Shown one piece after another: positions 8,873 through 17,331 of a DNA stretch of 64,000 nucleotides (its first letter is position 1; every line of letters starts with the position of its first letter). Below the pieces are notes generated by a model, which did not search any database, was not told the DNA's origin, and was given only the letters and a program-made list of their open reading frames with translations. Both the position numbers and the translations under genes were made by a program. Source of the DNA: Terriglobia bacterium (GTDB lineage: Bacteria; Acidobacteriota; Terriglobia; Versatilivoradales; Versatilivoraceae); contig OX638355.1 in assembly GCA_951813285.1 (NCBI GenBank), positions 556,501 through 620,500 on the forward strand, given 5' to 3'.

Positions 8873-8929
8873 CGAGGCGGTGCCTCAGACCAATAAGCAA
8901 GGGAAAAAAGATATCCAGGAAGGAACACG

Positions 8930-11311
8930 ATGAATCAACCCATCGATGATCGCCTCAGGAGACTGGGGGCGGGCGAATCGATCCAATCCCTATGCACGGC
9001 CTCGGGCATGTCGAGGCACCAGTTCGAGGACTGGTGGCAGTCGGAGGTCCGGTCCAGAGTGCCCGAAATGGAAGCCCGTCACGAGCTGGCGGTGAAGCGT
9101 CCGGTCCGGATCGAGCGCGACTCCTGGGGGATTCCACACATCTCGGCCGAGGACGACCTGGACCTGTTCTTTGGCTACGGCTTTGCCATGGCCCAGGAAC
9201 GACTGTTTCAACTGGACTACCTGCGGCGCAAGGGGCAGGGGAGACTGGCCGAGATTCTGGGTCCGGAAGGAACCGAGTCGGACCTGCTGGTCAGAACCGT
9301 GGGGCTGCCGGGCATTGCGGCCGAGGAGGAAAGCCGCCTGCCGGAAGAGGCAGCTCAAAGGCTCCAGGCCTTTTCGGACGGGATCAACGCCTGGATGGAG
9401 CGCAGCCACACCTCCCTGCCCATCGAGTTCGACCTGCTCGACTATGAGCCCGAGCCCTGGTCTCCCGCCGGCAGCCTGGCCATTCAGGTCGAATTCCAGT
9501 GGTATCTGACGGGCCGCTTCCCGGTCATCGTCATTCCGGAACTGGCCAAGCGCCGCTTACCCAGCTCTGCTCTCTACCGGGCCTTCCTCCAGGGAGAATC
9601 CGACGAGGAGAGCGTCCTGCACGCCGGCGACTATGCGGCGCGGCCCCGACATTCGGCGGCCGACCCGGCGGTGGGCCCCGCCGGCGGCGACCCCTGCGAC
9701 GGGGAAGGCAGCAACAACTGGGCGATCGCAGGATCGAGGACCCGGAGCGGCAAGCCGCTGCTGGCCAGCGATCCTCACATCGCCTTTGCCGCCGTCTCCT
9801 GCTGGTACGGAGTGCACCTGCGCAGCCCCTCCCTCAGTGTGGCCGGCACCGGGTACGCGGGGGTTCCGGCCGTGATGATCGGCCGCAACCAACGGGTGGC
9901 CTGGGGCATTACCAACAACATCTGCTCCCAGCGGGATCTCTATCAGGAGAAGACCGATCCCGGCCATCCCGGCTGTTTCCTCCATGACGGGAAATGGGAG
10001 CCGGCCCGGGAGCGGGTCGAGGAGATCAAGGTGAAGGGGGGCCCTCCGCTGACTCTCAAGGTGTCCCACTCCAGAAACGGTCCCATCGTGGACTCGGTGC
10101 TTCCCCCGTTGGCGAGGGATACCGGACCGGTCTCGCTCCGCTGGCTGGGCGCCGAAGGCTCCGGATGGCTGCCGGCCCTGCAGCGCTTGAACCGGGCCGG
10201 CAGCGCCGACCAGTTCCGGCAGGCTTTGGAGGGGTGGATCATGCCGACCTGGAACCTGGTCTTTGCCGACGTGGAAGGGAACATCGGCCACCAGTCCACC
10301 GGACGGATTCCAATCCGTCGCCAGTGGGAAAGAGGCTACCGGCCCGGTTGGGACCCCGCCCACCAGTGGGACGGGTTCATTCCCTTCGAGGGCATGCCCC
10401 GTTTAAAGAATCCGGAAAGAGGCTGGATCGCTACTGCCAACAACCGGCCTGCCCCGGACGACTTTCCCTATTCCCTCTCCGGCACCTGGAGCAGCGGCCA
10501 CCGGGCGCGCCGGGTTCGCCAGAGAATCGAGAACAGGAGGGACCTTTCCCGAGAGGACCTGGTCGAGATCCAGCACGATGTTCTCTCCCTGCGCGCCCGC
10601 GAGTGCCTGCCCCACCTGCTTCAGATCCTGGACGAGCACGGCCCTGAGAACGAGGAAGCAGTGGAAGAGCTCCGGGGCTGGGACGGCCGCATGGAGACCG
10701 ACAGCGCCGGCGCCTTGATTTTCGAGACCTTCTTTACCCACTGGAGCCGCACGGTAGCCGGCGAGCGCTTCCCCCAGGACCAGGTGGAGCTGGTTTCCGG
10801 GGCCATCGGCGGACTGGCCTCACAGATGCTCAGGGAAGACCGGGTGGGCTGGTTCGAACGCCAGCCGCCTGGGAGCGCGGTGTTGCGGGCCTGGCGCTCC
10901 AGCCTGACCGAGCTGTCCCGGCGGATGGGTCCCGAGGTCTCGGGTTGGACTTGGGGGCGTGCCCATCGGATCCATCTCAGGCACGTGCTTTCCGACCGGG
11001 GCGATCTGGGACGCTTGCTGGATCGGGGAGGACAGCCGGTCAAAGGCAATGGGATCACCCTGTGTAATACCGGGTATGACCCCAACTGGGGAGCCACCAT
11101 GGGCGCCAACTTCCGAATGATCGCCGATCTGAGCAGTCCGGAAGCCGGTTTCTGGGCGGTGGACGCGCAGGGGCAGTCGGGAAACCCTGGAAGCCCTCAC
11201 TACGGAGATCAGTTGGCCGCGTGGCTGGAAGCCCGCTACCACTATTTGGCACTGGAGTCCAAGTCTCCGGATATCAAGGCCAGAACGACTTTGAACCCGG
11301 TCGGCCCGTAG
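8930..11311 (+). CDS. Penicillin acylase family N-terminal-nucleophile hydrolase
   Basis: This 793-residue Ntn hydrolase of the penicillin amidase family (PF01804) shows an A-chain with IERDSWGIPHISAEDDLDLFFGYGFAMAQERLFQLD at about 62-97 (listed by region, key residues Gly/His and the AQDR-like AQER). The autoprocessing junction GEGSNNWAIAG has the nucleophile Ser at residue 261, followed by the B-chain motif LLASDPHIAF. Classical members are exported, but this one has no signal peptide. Instead, residues 1-45 (RLGAGESIQSLCTASGMSRHQFEDWW) read like a small helix-turn-helix extension. It is probably a cytoplasmic amidase or acylase. It is preceded by AGGAAGGAACACG and sits in a catabolic cluster with PhyH, SelA-like and creatininase proteins. 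Confidence 0.9.
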   Translation: MNQPIDDRLRRLGAGESIQSLCTASGMSRHQFEDWWQSEVRSRVPEMEARHELAVKRPVRIERDSWGIPHISAEDDLDLFFGYGFAMAQERLFQLDYLRRKGQGRLAEILGPEGTESDLLVRTVGLPGIAAEEESRLPEEAAQRLQAFSDGINAWMERSHTSLPIEFDLLDYEPEPWSPAGSLAIQVEFQWYLTGRFPVIVIPELAKRRLPSSALYRAFLQGESDEESVLHAGDYAARPRHSAADPAVGPAGGDPCDGEGSNNWAIAGSRTRSGKPLLASDPHIAFAAVSCWYGVHLRSPSLSVAGTGYAGVPAVMIGRNQRVAWGITNNICSQRDLYQEKTDPGHPGCFLHDGKWEPARERVEEIKVKGGPPLTLKVSHSRNGPIVDSVLPPLARDTGPVSLRWLGAEGSGWLPALQRLNRAGSADQFRQALEGWIMPTWNLVFADVEGNIGHQSTGRIPIRRQWERGYRPGWDPAHQWDGFIPFEGMPRLKNPERGWIATANNRPAPDDFPYSLSGTWSSGHRARRVRQRIENRRDLSREDLVEIQHDVLSLRARECLPHLLQILDEHGPENEEAVEELRGWDGRMETDSAGALIFETFFTHWSRTVAGERFPQDQVELVSGAIGGLASQMLREDRVGWFERQPPGSAVLRAWRSSLTELSRRMGPEVSGWTWGRAHRIHLRHVLSDRGDLGRLLDRGGQPVKGNGITLCNTGYDPNWGATMGANFRMIADLSSPEAGFWAVDAQGQSGNPGSPHYGDQLAAWLEARYHYLALESKSPDIKARTTLNPVGP

Positions 11312-11345
11312 CTGAGGCGGCGGCCGCCACAGAAAGGCAGTCACC

Positions 11346-12542
11346 TTGGAAGACATCTACCGAAGCCTGGGGGTACGGCGGGTGATCAATGCCGCCGGGA
11401 CGCTGACTCGCCTGGGCGGCCCGCCCATGGTTCCGGAAGCCGTGGAGGCCATGAGGGAAGCCTCCCGCTGGAGCGTTTCCATCGAGGAACTTCAGGAGCG
11501 CGCGGGAAGGTACCTGGCGGAGGTAACCGGCGCCGAAGCCGGCTATGTCACCTGCGGAGCCGCCGCCGGGTTGCAGCTTGGGGCCGCGGCCTGCCTGGCC
11601 GGCATGGACATCCACAGGATGGAGCAACTTCCCGACAGCGACGGCATGCCCAACCGGATCGTCGTGCAGCGCTGCCAGCGCAACGCCTATGACCATGCGC
11701 TTCGGGCTGCCGGGGCCAGACTGGTGGAGGTGGGACAACTGGGAAACCCGGAGGTGCGGCCGACGGCGCCCTGGCAGATCGAGGCCGCCATCGACTCCCG
11801 CACCGTGGCGGTCCTCTGGGTGGACATGCAGGTCCCGGGGGCAGTCTCCCTGGAAGACACGGTAGCGGCGGCTCATCGCCATCGACTGCCGGTCATCGTG
11901 GATGCGGCCGCCTCGCTGCCCCCCAGAGAAAACCTGAAACGCTTCGTGGCCGCCGGTGCCGACCTGGTGGCCTTCTCAGGCGGCAAGGCCCTGGGGGGAC
12001 CGCAGGCTTCCGGGATCCTGGCGGGCCGCCGGGACCTGATAGACTCGGCGGCCTTGCAGCACCAGGACATGGACGTCTGGCCCGAGACCTGGATGCTGCG
12101 CGGCCGCTTTCTGGAATCGGGCCGGCTGCAGGGTCCGCCCCTGCAGGGAATCGGGCGACCGCTCAAGGTGGGCAAGGAGGAAATCGCCGGCCTGGTGGCG
12201 GCCGTGAGAGCTTACCTCAAACAGGACCCCGAGGCCTGGCGGCAAGAGCAGGCCGACAAGATTCAGACCCTCCGGGCGGGCTTGGAACAACTTCCCCACC
12301 TGAGGGTCGCGACCACGGACAGTGGGGAGTCGGGCTACCCGCTGCTCGCCGTGGAGCTCGAAGAGAATCCGTCCGGGCTGACACTGGTGGACTTGGTGCT
12401 GGGCCTGCTGGAGGGGGATCCGTCGGTGGCGGTCGGCCAGCAGGAGATGCCCCGGGGCTGCCTGACCCTGAACCCCGTAAGCCTGGGTGCAGACCAACTG
12501 GAACTGGTCATCGAGCGGTTCGGCTCGATTCTGGCCCGCTGA
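11346..12542 (+). CDS. SelA-like PLP-dependent enzyme
   Basis: This 398-residue fold-type I PLP enzyme resembles the selenocysteine synthase (SelA)/DgaE group. It opens with LGVRRVINAAGTLTRLGG, the family's typical entry, has the PLP-contacting ...VTCGAAAGL... at about 65, VIVDAAAS at about 180, and the Schiff-base Lys in FSGGKALGGPQ at about residue 215. There are no tRNA-Sec genes nearby, and the operon context (acylase, creatininase) argues for a catabolic lyase such as an ammonia lyase and not for SelA proper. The start is a TTG at 11346, 34 bp after the acylase stop, with GAAAGGCA upstream. No better ATG exists near the N-terminus. Confidence 0.82.
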   Translation: MEDIYRSLGVRRVINAAGTLTRLGGPPMVPEAVEAMREASRWSVSIEELQERAGRYLAEVTGAEAGYVTCGAAAGLQLGAAACLAGMDIHRMEQLPDSDGMPNRIVVQRCQRNAYDHALRAAGARLVEVGQLGNPEVRPTAPWQIEAAIDSRTVAVLWVDMQVPGAVSLEDTVAAAHRHRLPVIVDAAASLPPRENLKRFVAAGADLVAFSGGKALGGPQASGILAGRRDLIDSAALQHQDMDVWPETWMLRGRFLESGRLQGPPLQGIGRPLKVGKEEIAGLVAAVRAYLKQDPEAWRQEQADKIQTLRAGLEQLPHLRVATTDSGESGYPLLAVELEENPSGLTLVDLVLGLLEGDPSVAVGQQEMPRGCLTLNPVSLGADQLELVIERFGSILAR

Positions 12543-12564
12543 GAAACACTGAAACGAGGAGGCC

Positions 12565-13362
12565 ATGGAACGCAAGAGCTACTGGTATCAGCAATACACC
12601 TGGCAGGAGTTGAAGGCCCTGGTCCCCGAGCAGCCGGTGGTGGTTCAGCCGATCGGCTCGGTGGAAGACCACGGGCACCACCTGCCCCTGGATACCGACA
12701 ACTTTCTCATCCAATCCATCTGCGAGGAGGCGGCCCGACGCGCCGATGGAGAGATCCTGCTGCTCCCGCCGATCCCCTACGGATTTGAAACCCACCACAT
12801 GGACTTTCCGGGAACCATCGACATCCGCATGGAGCATTTGCTGAACTTCGTTCTGGACGTTACCAAGAGCGTGGCCCACCATGGATTCAAGCGCATCCTG
12901 ATCGCCGACGGGCACGGTTCCAACATGCCCATCCTGGAACTGGTGGCTCGCAGGACCATACTGGAAACCGACAGCCTCTGCGGCGCCTTCATCTGGCCGT
13001 CCCTGGCCGCAGATACAATCCAGGAGGTGCGGGAATCGGAGCGGGGCGGCATCGCCCACGCCGGTGAACTGGAGACCTCGGTCTACCTGCACCTGGACCC
13101 CGACCGAGTGCAGATGGACAAGGCCGTCAAGGAAATCGGCCTGCCACCCTCCAATTTCATCTTCCTGGATCTGATGGCCAGCTCCCCGGTGCTCTTCATG
13201 GATATCTGGACCCGCTTCAGCAAGACGGGAGTGGTGGGGGACCCCAAGCTGGCAACCGCCGAAAAGGGCCGGGTGATCTTCGAGGCAGTGGTGGAGGCTT
13301 TCCTGCGCCTGGTCCGGGAGTTCAAGAACCGCCCCGACGGCCAGCGGGTCGACCACCATTAG
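12565..13362 (+). CDS. Creatininase family amidohydrolase
   Basis: This 265-residue member of the creatininase/creatinine amidohydrolase family (PF02633) shows metal motifs as GSVEDHGHHLPLDTD (about 30-44), YGFETHHMDFPGT (about 72-84), DGHGSN (about 113-118) and AGELETS (about 166-172). Family members hydrolyse cyclic or linear amides using two metals. The ATG is preceded by ACGAGGAGGCC, a strong ribosome site. It is the last gene of the PhyH-acylase-SelA-like-creatininase set, and the AT-rich repeat at 13368 begins only 5 bp after its stop. Creatinine itself is not implied. Members of this family act in several amide catabolic routes. Confidence 0.87.
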   Translation: MERKSYWYQQYTWQELKALVPEQPVVVQPIGSVEDHGHHLPLDTDNFLIQSICEEAARRADGEILLLPPIPYGFETHHMDFPGTIDIRMEHLLNFVLDVTKSVAHHGFKRILIADGHGSNMPILELVARRTILETDSLCGAFIWPSLAADTIQEVRESERGGIAHAGELETSVYLHLDPDRVQMDKAVKEIGLPPSNFIFLDLMASSPVLFMDIWTRFSKTGVVGDPKLATAEKGRVIFEAVVEAFLRLVREFKNRPDGQRVDHH

Positions 13363-13367
13363 CCCTT

Positions 13368-13539
13368 GAGCCTTTTGCAAAATTCCGCAGGTAGGGGACG
13401 CGCAGACAATAGAAGTAAAATTAACGTGAGTATTTTATCTTTATTAGTGTTTATTGGGTGAATTCTCACCCTTGAGATGCTATTATTGCGACTATCTGCA
13501 TAGTTAATTATGTATATTAGTAAGCCTTTTGCAAAATTC
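13368..13539. repeat. 172-bp AT-rich dispersed element, copy 1
   Basis: This AT-rich island in GC-rich DNA runs between two direct copies of AGCCTTTTGCAAAATTC. The second copy of the whole element is at 47650-47821, the same length with only five base differences. Both copies lie immediately upstream (60 and 20 bp) of the start codons of large NHL proteins that share a C-terminal module. It may act as promoter or leader, or it may be a mobile repeat. The minus strand carries an open frame of about 57 codons in both copies, but all five differences change the peptide, so I do not treat it as a gene. Confidence 0.75.
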
Positions 13540-13598
13540 ACCCTTGACCGAATCGGAGTGATCGGCGGGACCACCACTTCCGTTTGGAGGCAAGGAAG

Positions 13599-16500
13599 AT
13601 GCCAGTTCAAACCAGAATGCTGCAAACCCTCGCCCTATCCTTCCTCGTTTTCTCGCCAACCGCACCTGATGTGCTCGGACAGGACACGTCGCCGGACCCT
13701 TCCTTTTCCAGCCTGAACGACATTGCCCTCGACGCCGAGGGCAATATTCTGGTTGTCGATTACGATTCCAATCAGGTCTTCAAGGTCACGCGCGACGGAA
13801 ATATCTCAGTGTTCGCCGGTACCGGGCAGCAGAGAGAAGGCAGGGATTCGGGCGGCGACGGCGGGCCCGCAACCGAAGCTCGGTTGCGTTATCCGAATAG
13901 TATCGCCGTGGGTTCGCAGAACAAGGTCTATATTTCCGACAACGACCGAGTCCGCCGGGTAGATGCCAGCGGCATTATCACGACCATCGCCGGAAGCGGG
14001 AATTCGGGAGACGGTTTAGCCCGTGGGCAGTTTGCAACCGACTTTCGCCTATACGATATAAGAGCCATTGAATACGACCCGCATTCAGGAAGATTGTACA
14101 TCTGGCAAAGTAATCAACGAATCTGGCGGGTTGCAAACGATAGGATCCATCATCATGCGGGAAGCGGAGGGACAGGCTGCAGGGGTGATGCAGAACATCC
14201 GACCCAGGCGCAATTCGACTATATTGCTGACATGGCGGTCGGCCCCGACGGATCACTTTACTTGGCCGACGGGCTTCGTATTCGCAAGATCGACCCTACC
14301 GGGTCCACGATCACATCGGTCGCCGGTAACGGGAGATTCTGGGACAGACGGATCGCGGATGGAACGCCCGCCCTCAGAACGGGCATGCGGCGTCCTCGAG
14401 GATTGGCGTTTGACTCTCGGGGACTGATGCACTTTGGAAATGATAACGGAGACATCTATCGGCTTGAGTCTAACGGAACACTGACGCTGTTCTCCGATCT
14501 GTTCGATTTGCTGGGCAACACAGAGATCGGCAGGATGTTCTTCGATCCAGCCGGAAATTTGATTCTTGCGGACCAGGAAGGACTCCGAATCCTCGAGGTG
14601 AGTGCTGACGGCAGCCGGGTGCGCACGATCGTAAGCGGGTCCGATTCCTCCGAGCGTCCAAGTATCAGCAGCATTCCATCGGTGGTCTCTCCCGACAATT
14701 CGCAGAATGGAACCATCCCCCGCGATCGCCATCCAATTATTGGCGGGGAGGAGGTTGCCCCGGGAGAGTGGCCCTTCGTGGTTCGGGTGGAGTTGGACGA
14801 ACACGGGGGCGGGCTCCGGGGCACCTGTACCGGAAGCCTGGTTGCCCCGAACTGGGTTCTCACCACCGCATACTGCCTGCTCGACGATGATGGGGTGGTG
14901 GATGATCCGGGCGACATTTCCGTTTTCCTGGGGTACGACTGGGACAAGGGGGTTTGCGAAAACACGCGAGAGGACATCGGCCAGGTGATTATCCATCCGG
15001 ACTATGACCACTTCTCCAAGGGCTTCAATCCCGACGCCGCACTGGTCGAGATTCTTGAGCCGGCTCCAGCCGCCCCAGTCAGGATCCTTACTCCTGAGGA
15101 AGAAGCCTGGTACGCTCCCGCCGGGACCCTCGCCACCGTCATCGGCGGGGGGCGTCAAGAGGATGGGAGTCACCCCCCTATTCTGAGGCAAGTGAAGCTT
15201 CCCTTGATTTCCACAGAGGACTGCCGGGAGAACTCCCTTTGGGAAAGCTGGGAAAGCGGAGTGATCAATGAGTACGCCTTGTGCGCAGGGGGAGTAGATG
15301 GGAAAATCACCCAGCCCGGAGACGGCGGATCTCCTTACGTCGTGCCTCTACCTGACGGCGGCTGGGGTCAGGTGGGGATTCACAACCTGGGTAGCGGAGC
15401 TCTGGAGTTTGCCCTTGACTATCCTCTTGTCCTTACCCGGACCTCCGCCATTTATGACTGGATCCACCAGCATATCGGCGGCGGCCTCCGGTTCTCCCGC
15501 CTGGACGCGGGGCAAGTGTTGACCTCGGAAAGAGGCCGGCTGATTTTCCTCGCAGGCAGCCGTTTCGAGGAAACCGATCCTGAGGGAGTTGTGAGCACCG
15601 GCAGCTATGCCTTTCAAAGCCACGGTCCCCGAACGGGAACGCTGACGTTGACCTACGATGACGACACGTCCTGTACGGTTCAACTCAGTTTTACTTCCGC
15701 AACCGCGGGTACGTCCAGTTATCGCTGCAGCGACGGAAGTTCCGGCAGCGAGAGCTTTCAAGTCACCTCCGGGGACATAAGCCTCTTCGTCCCCGTGCTG
15801 CTGACCTCGGCCGGGCGCAACGACGCCTTCTTCACCTCGGAGCTGACCCTGACCAACCGGGGAACCGAAGAGGCCACCCTTCACTACACCTACACGGCCC
15901 GTTCGGGAGGCGGCAGCGGCACCGCCACCGACCGGCTGGCCCCGGGGCAGCAGAGAATCGAATCCAACGCCATCGACTACCTCACCGATCTCGGCATTCC
16001 CATCCCCGGCTCCGGGAACCGTATCGGGACCCTCAGAGTGGAGGTCTCGGGTTCTTCGGAGGTGAGCCTGACCACCCGCACCGCCACCGCCGTCCCCGAC
16101 GGCCGCGCCGGCCTGGCCTATCCCTCCATCGCCGAGGAGGAGGGCTTCCAGGAAGCGGTCTACCTGTGCGGGTTGCGCCAGAACACCCAGGACCGCTCCA
16201 ACGTGGCCTTCCAGCACATGGGAGCTCCCGATGACGGCCCCATCACCCTGAGGACCACCGTCTATTCCGGGGAGCCGGACGACACCAGTTCCCTGGTGGT
16301 GGGAGAGGTGGAGCTCCAACCGGGAGGCTTCCACCAATACTCGGGACTGCTGGGCAGGCTGGGCACTCCGGCCCAGGGCTATGTCACGGTGGAAAAGGTC
16401 GAAGGAGAGGCTCCTTTCTACGCCTACGGGGTCATCAACGACAACTTCAACTCGGACGGTTCCTTCGTCTTTCCCCTGACCGCATCCTCCCTGGTGGGCA

Positions 16501-17219
16501 CCGGTGGCCAGACCCTGCCGGTCATCATCGAAACCGGCAACTTCCAAAGCGAGCTGACCGTCACCAACTTCTCGGCCTCGGAGAAGCAGGTGGACTTCAG
16601 CTTCGTGGCAGACGCCGTCAAAACCGGCGACGACACCGCCACCTTCAGCCTGGTGCTCAAGGCCGGGCAGCAGACCATTCTGCCCGACATTGTGGAAGAC
16701 CTGCGCGGCAGGGACATAGCGGGCATCGGTCCGGCGGGTCGGGCCTTCGTCGGAGCCCTGTTCGCCACCGCGGCCGAGGGCGACCTGAGCGGGATCGTGA
16801 TCGGAGCCCGCACGGGATCTCCAGACGGCAGAGGCGGGCAATACAGCCTCTTCTACAACGGGGTGCCCTACGGCTCGGCTTCGGTGGAAAGCGCCTGGAT
16901 CTACGGGCTGCAGCAGAACGCCGAGAACCGCAGTAACCTGGCCCTGGTCAATACGGGTGAGGTCGACGACAGCTCCATTACCCTCGAGATCACGATTTAC
17001 GACGGCAGCGGAGACTCTCAACCGAAGACGGAGAGCGTGACGCTGCGTCCCCGCCGATGGATGCAGGAAAACGGAATTCTCGGGGGATTCAGCCAAGGTT
17101 ACGTCCAGGTCAGGAAGACCGCGGGCAACAACCCCTTTGTCACCTATGGGGTGGTTAACGACGGCGGCAGGCCCGGGGAGCGCAGCGGGGACGGTGCCTT
17201 CCTGCTCAGCCAGGAGTAG
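13599..17219 (+). CDS. Secreted NHL-repeat protein with inactive trypsin-like domain and shared C-terminal module
   Basis: The start chosen is the ATG at 13599, preceded by GGAGGCAAGGAAG. It gives a signal peptide (MLQTLALSFLVFSP). The order of parts is: divergent NHL propeller repeats at about 40-350, an S1 (chymotrypsin-fold) domain at about 377-635, a short linker, and a 478-residue module (15784-17219) almost identical to the end of the 47841 protein. The S1 domain starts IIGGEEVAPGEWPF and keeps the Asp region (DAALVEI). The catalytic His is replaced (TTAYC in place of TAAHC), and GDSGGP is GDGGSP, so the nucleophile Ser is lost. It is probably a binding, non-proteolytic surface protein. 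The role is unknown. Confidence 0.85.
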   Translation: MPVQTRMLQTLALSFLVFSPTAPDVLGQDTSPDPSFSSLNDIALDAEGNILVVDYDSNQVFKVTRDGNISVFAGTGQQREGRDSGGDGGPATEARLRYPNSIAVGSQNKVYISDNDRVRRVDASGIITTIAGSGNSGDGLARGQFATDFRLYDIRAIEYDPHSGRLYIWQSNQRIWRVANDRIHHHAGSGGTGCRGDAEHPTQAQFDYIADMAVGPDGSLYLADGLRIRKIDPTGSTITSVAGNGRFWDRRIADGTPALRTGMRRPRGLAFDSRGLMHFGNDNGDIYRLESNGTLTLFSDLFDLLGNTEIGRMFFDPAGNLILADQEGLRILEVSADGSRVRTIVSGSDSSERPSISSIPSVVSPDNSQNGTIPRDRHPIIGGEEVAPGEWPFVVRVELDEHGGGLRGTCTGSLVAPNWVLTTAYCLLDDDGVVDDPGDISVFLGYDWDKGVCENTREDIGQVIIHPDYDHFSKGFNPDAALVEILEPAPAAPVRILTPEEEAWYAPAGTLATVIGGGRQEDGSHPPILRQVKLPLISTEDCRENSLWESWESGVINEYALCAGGVDGKITQPGDGGSPYVVPLPDGGWGQVGIHNLGSGALEFALDYPLVLTRTSAIYDWIHQHIGGGLRFSRLDAGQVLTSERGRLIFLAGSRFEETDPEGVVSTGSYAFQSHGPRTGTLTLTYDDDTSCTVQLSFTSATAGTSSYRCSDGSSGSESFQVTSGDISLFVPVLLTSAGRNDAFFTSELTLTNRGTEEATLHYTYTARSGGGSGTATDRLAPGQQRIESNAIDYLTDLGIPIPGSGNRIGTLRVEVSGSSEVSLTTRTATAVPDGRAGLAYPSIAEEEGFQEAVYLCGLRQNTQDRSNVAFQHMGAPDDGPITLRTTVYSGEPDDTSSLVVGEVELQPGGFHQYSGLLGRLGTPAQGYVTVEKVEGEAPFYAYGVINDNFNSDGSFVFPLTASSLVGTGGQTLPVIIETGNFQSELTVTNFSASEKQVDFSFVADAVKTGDDTATFSLVLKAGQQTILPDIVEDLRGRDIAGIGPAGRAFVGALFATAAEGDLSGIVIGARTGSPDGRGGQYSLFYNGVPYGSASVESAWIYGLQQNAENRSNLALVNTGEVDDSSITLEITIYDGSGDSQPKTESVTLRPRRWMQENGILGGFSQGYVQVRKTAGNNPFVTYGVVNDGGRPGERSGDGAFLLSQE
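15784..17219 (+). repeat. Shared C-terminal module, copy 1
   Basis: This 1436-bp coding segment has a same-length, high-identity partner at 50503-51938. In both, the module starts LFVPV.LTSAGRN.AFFTS and ends GERSGDGAFLLSQE followed by the stop. It contains three similar beta-rich sub-units with the motif pattern 'LYCGL.QN.QDRSN' and 'SAWIYGLQQNAENRSNLA', which suggests an internal triplication. The high nucleotide identity over the whole length suggests recent duplication or gene conversion. Confidence 0.85.
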
Positions 17220-17221
17220 GG

Positions 17222-17242
17222 GTTCGCATTCGAAGGGCGAAC
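17222..17242 (+). terminator. Possible weak terminator hairpin
   Basis: GTTCGC and GCGAAC pair across a 9-base loop just after the stop codon of the NHL/trypsin-like gene. A short pyrimidine run (TCCTTTT) follows about 5 bases later. The stem is only 6 bp, so this is a weak call. Confidence 0.3.
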
Positions 17243-17331
17243 AGGGTCCTTTTACTGGCGACACAACAGCTCAAGAAGGGAACGTCTGGCCAATTGGTGG
17301 ACTCCCGGTCCCGCCGGTAAGGAGGACAGCC

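Noticed and set aside
8930-9064. Separate small HTH regulator
   Set aside because: The HTH-like segment is continuous in frame with the acylase and has no stop or new start.
13360-13625. Small minus-strand frame in the AT-rich element (also in the copy at 47650-47823)
   Set aside because: It is open in both copies, but all five base differences between the copies change the peptide, and there is no ribosome site. Selection on a protein is not supported.
15348-17264. 638-codon minus-strand frame opposite the NHL/trypsin-like gene
   Set aside because: It lies wholly antisense to a gene with a signal peptide, recognisable domains and a close paralogue. The antisense translation lacks any domain.
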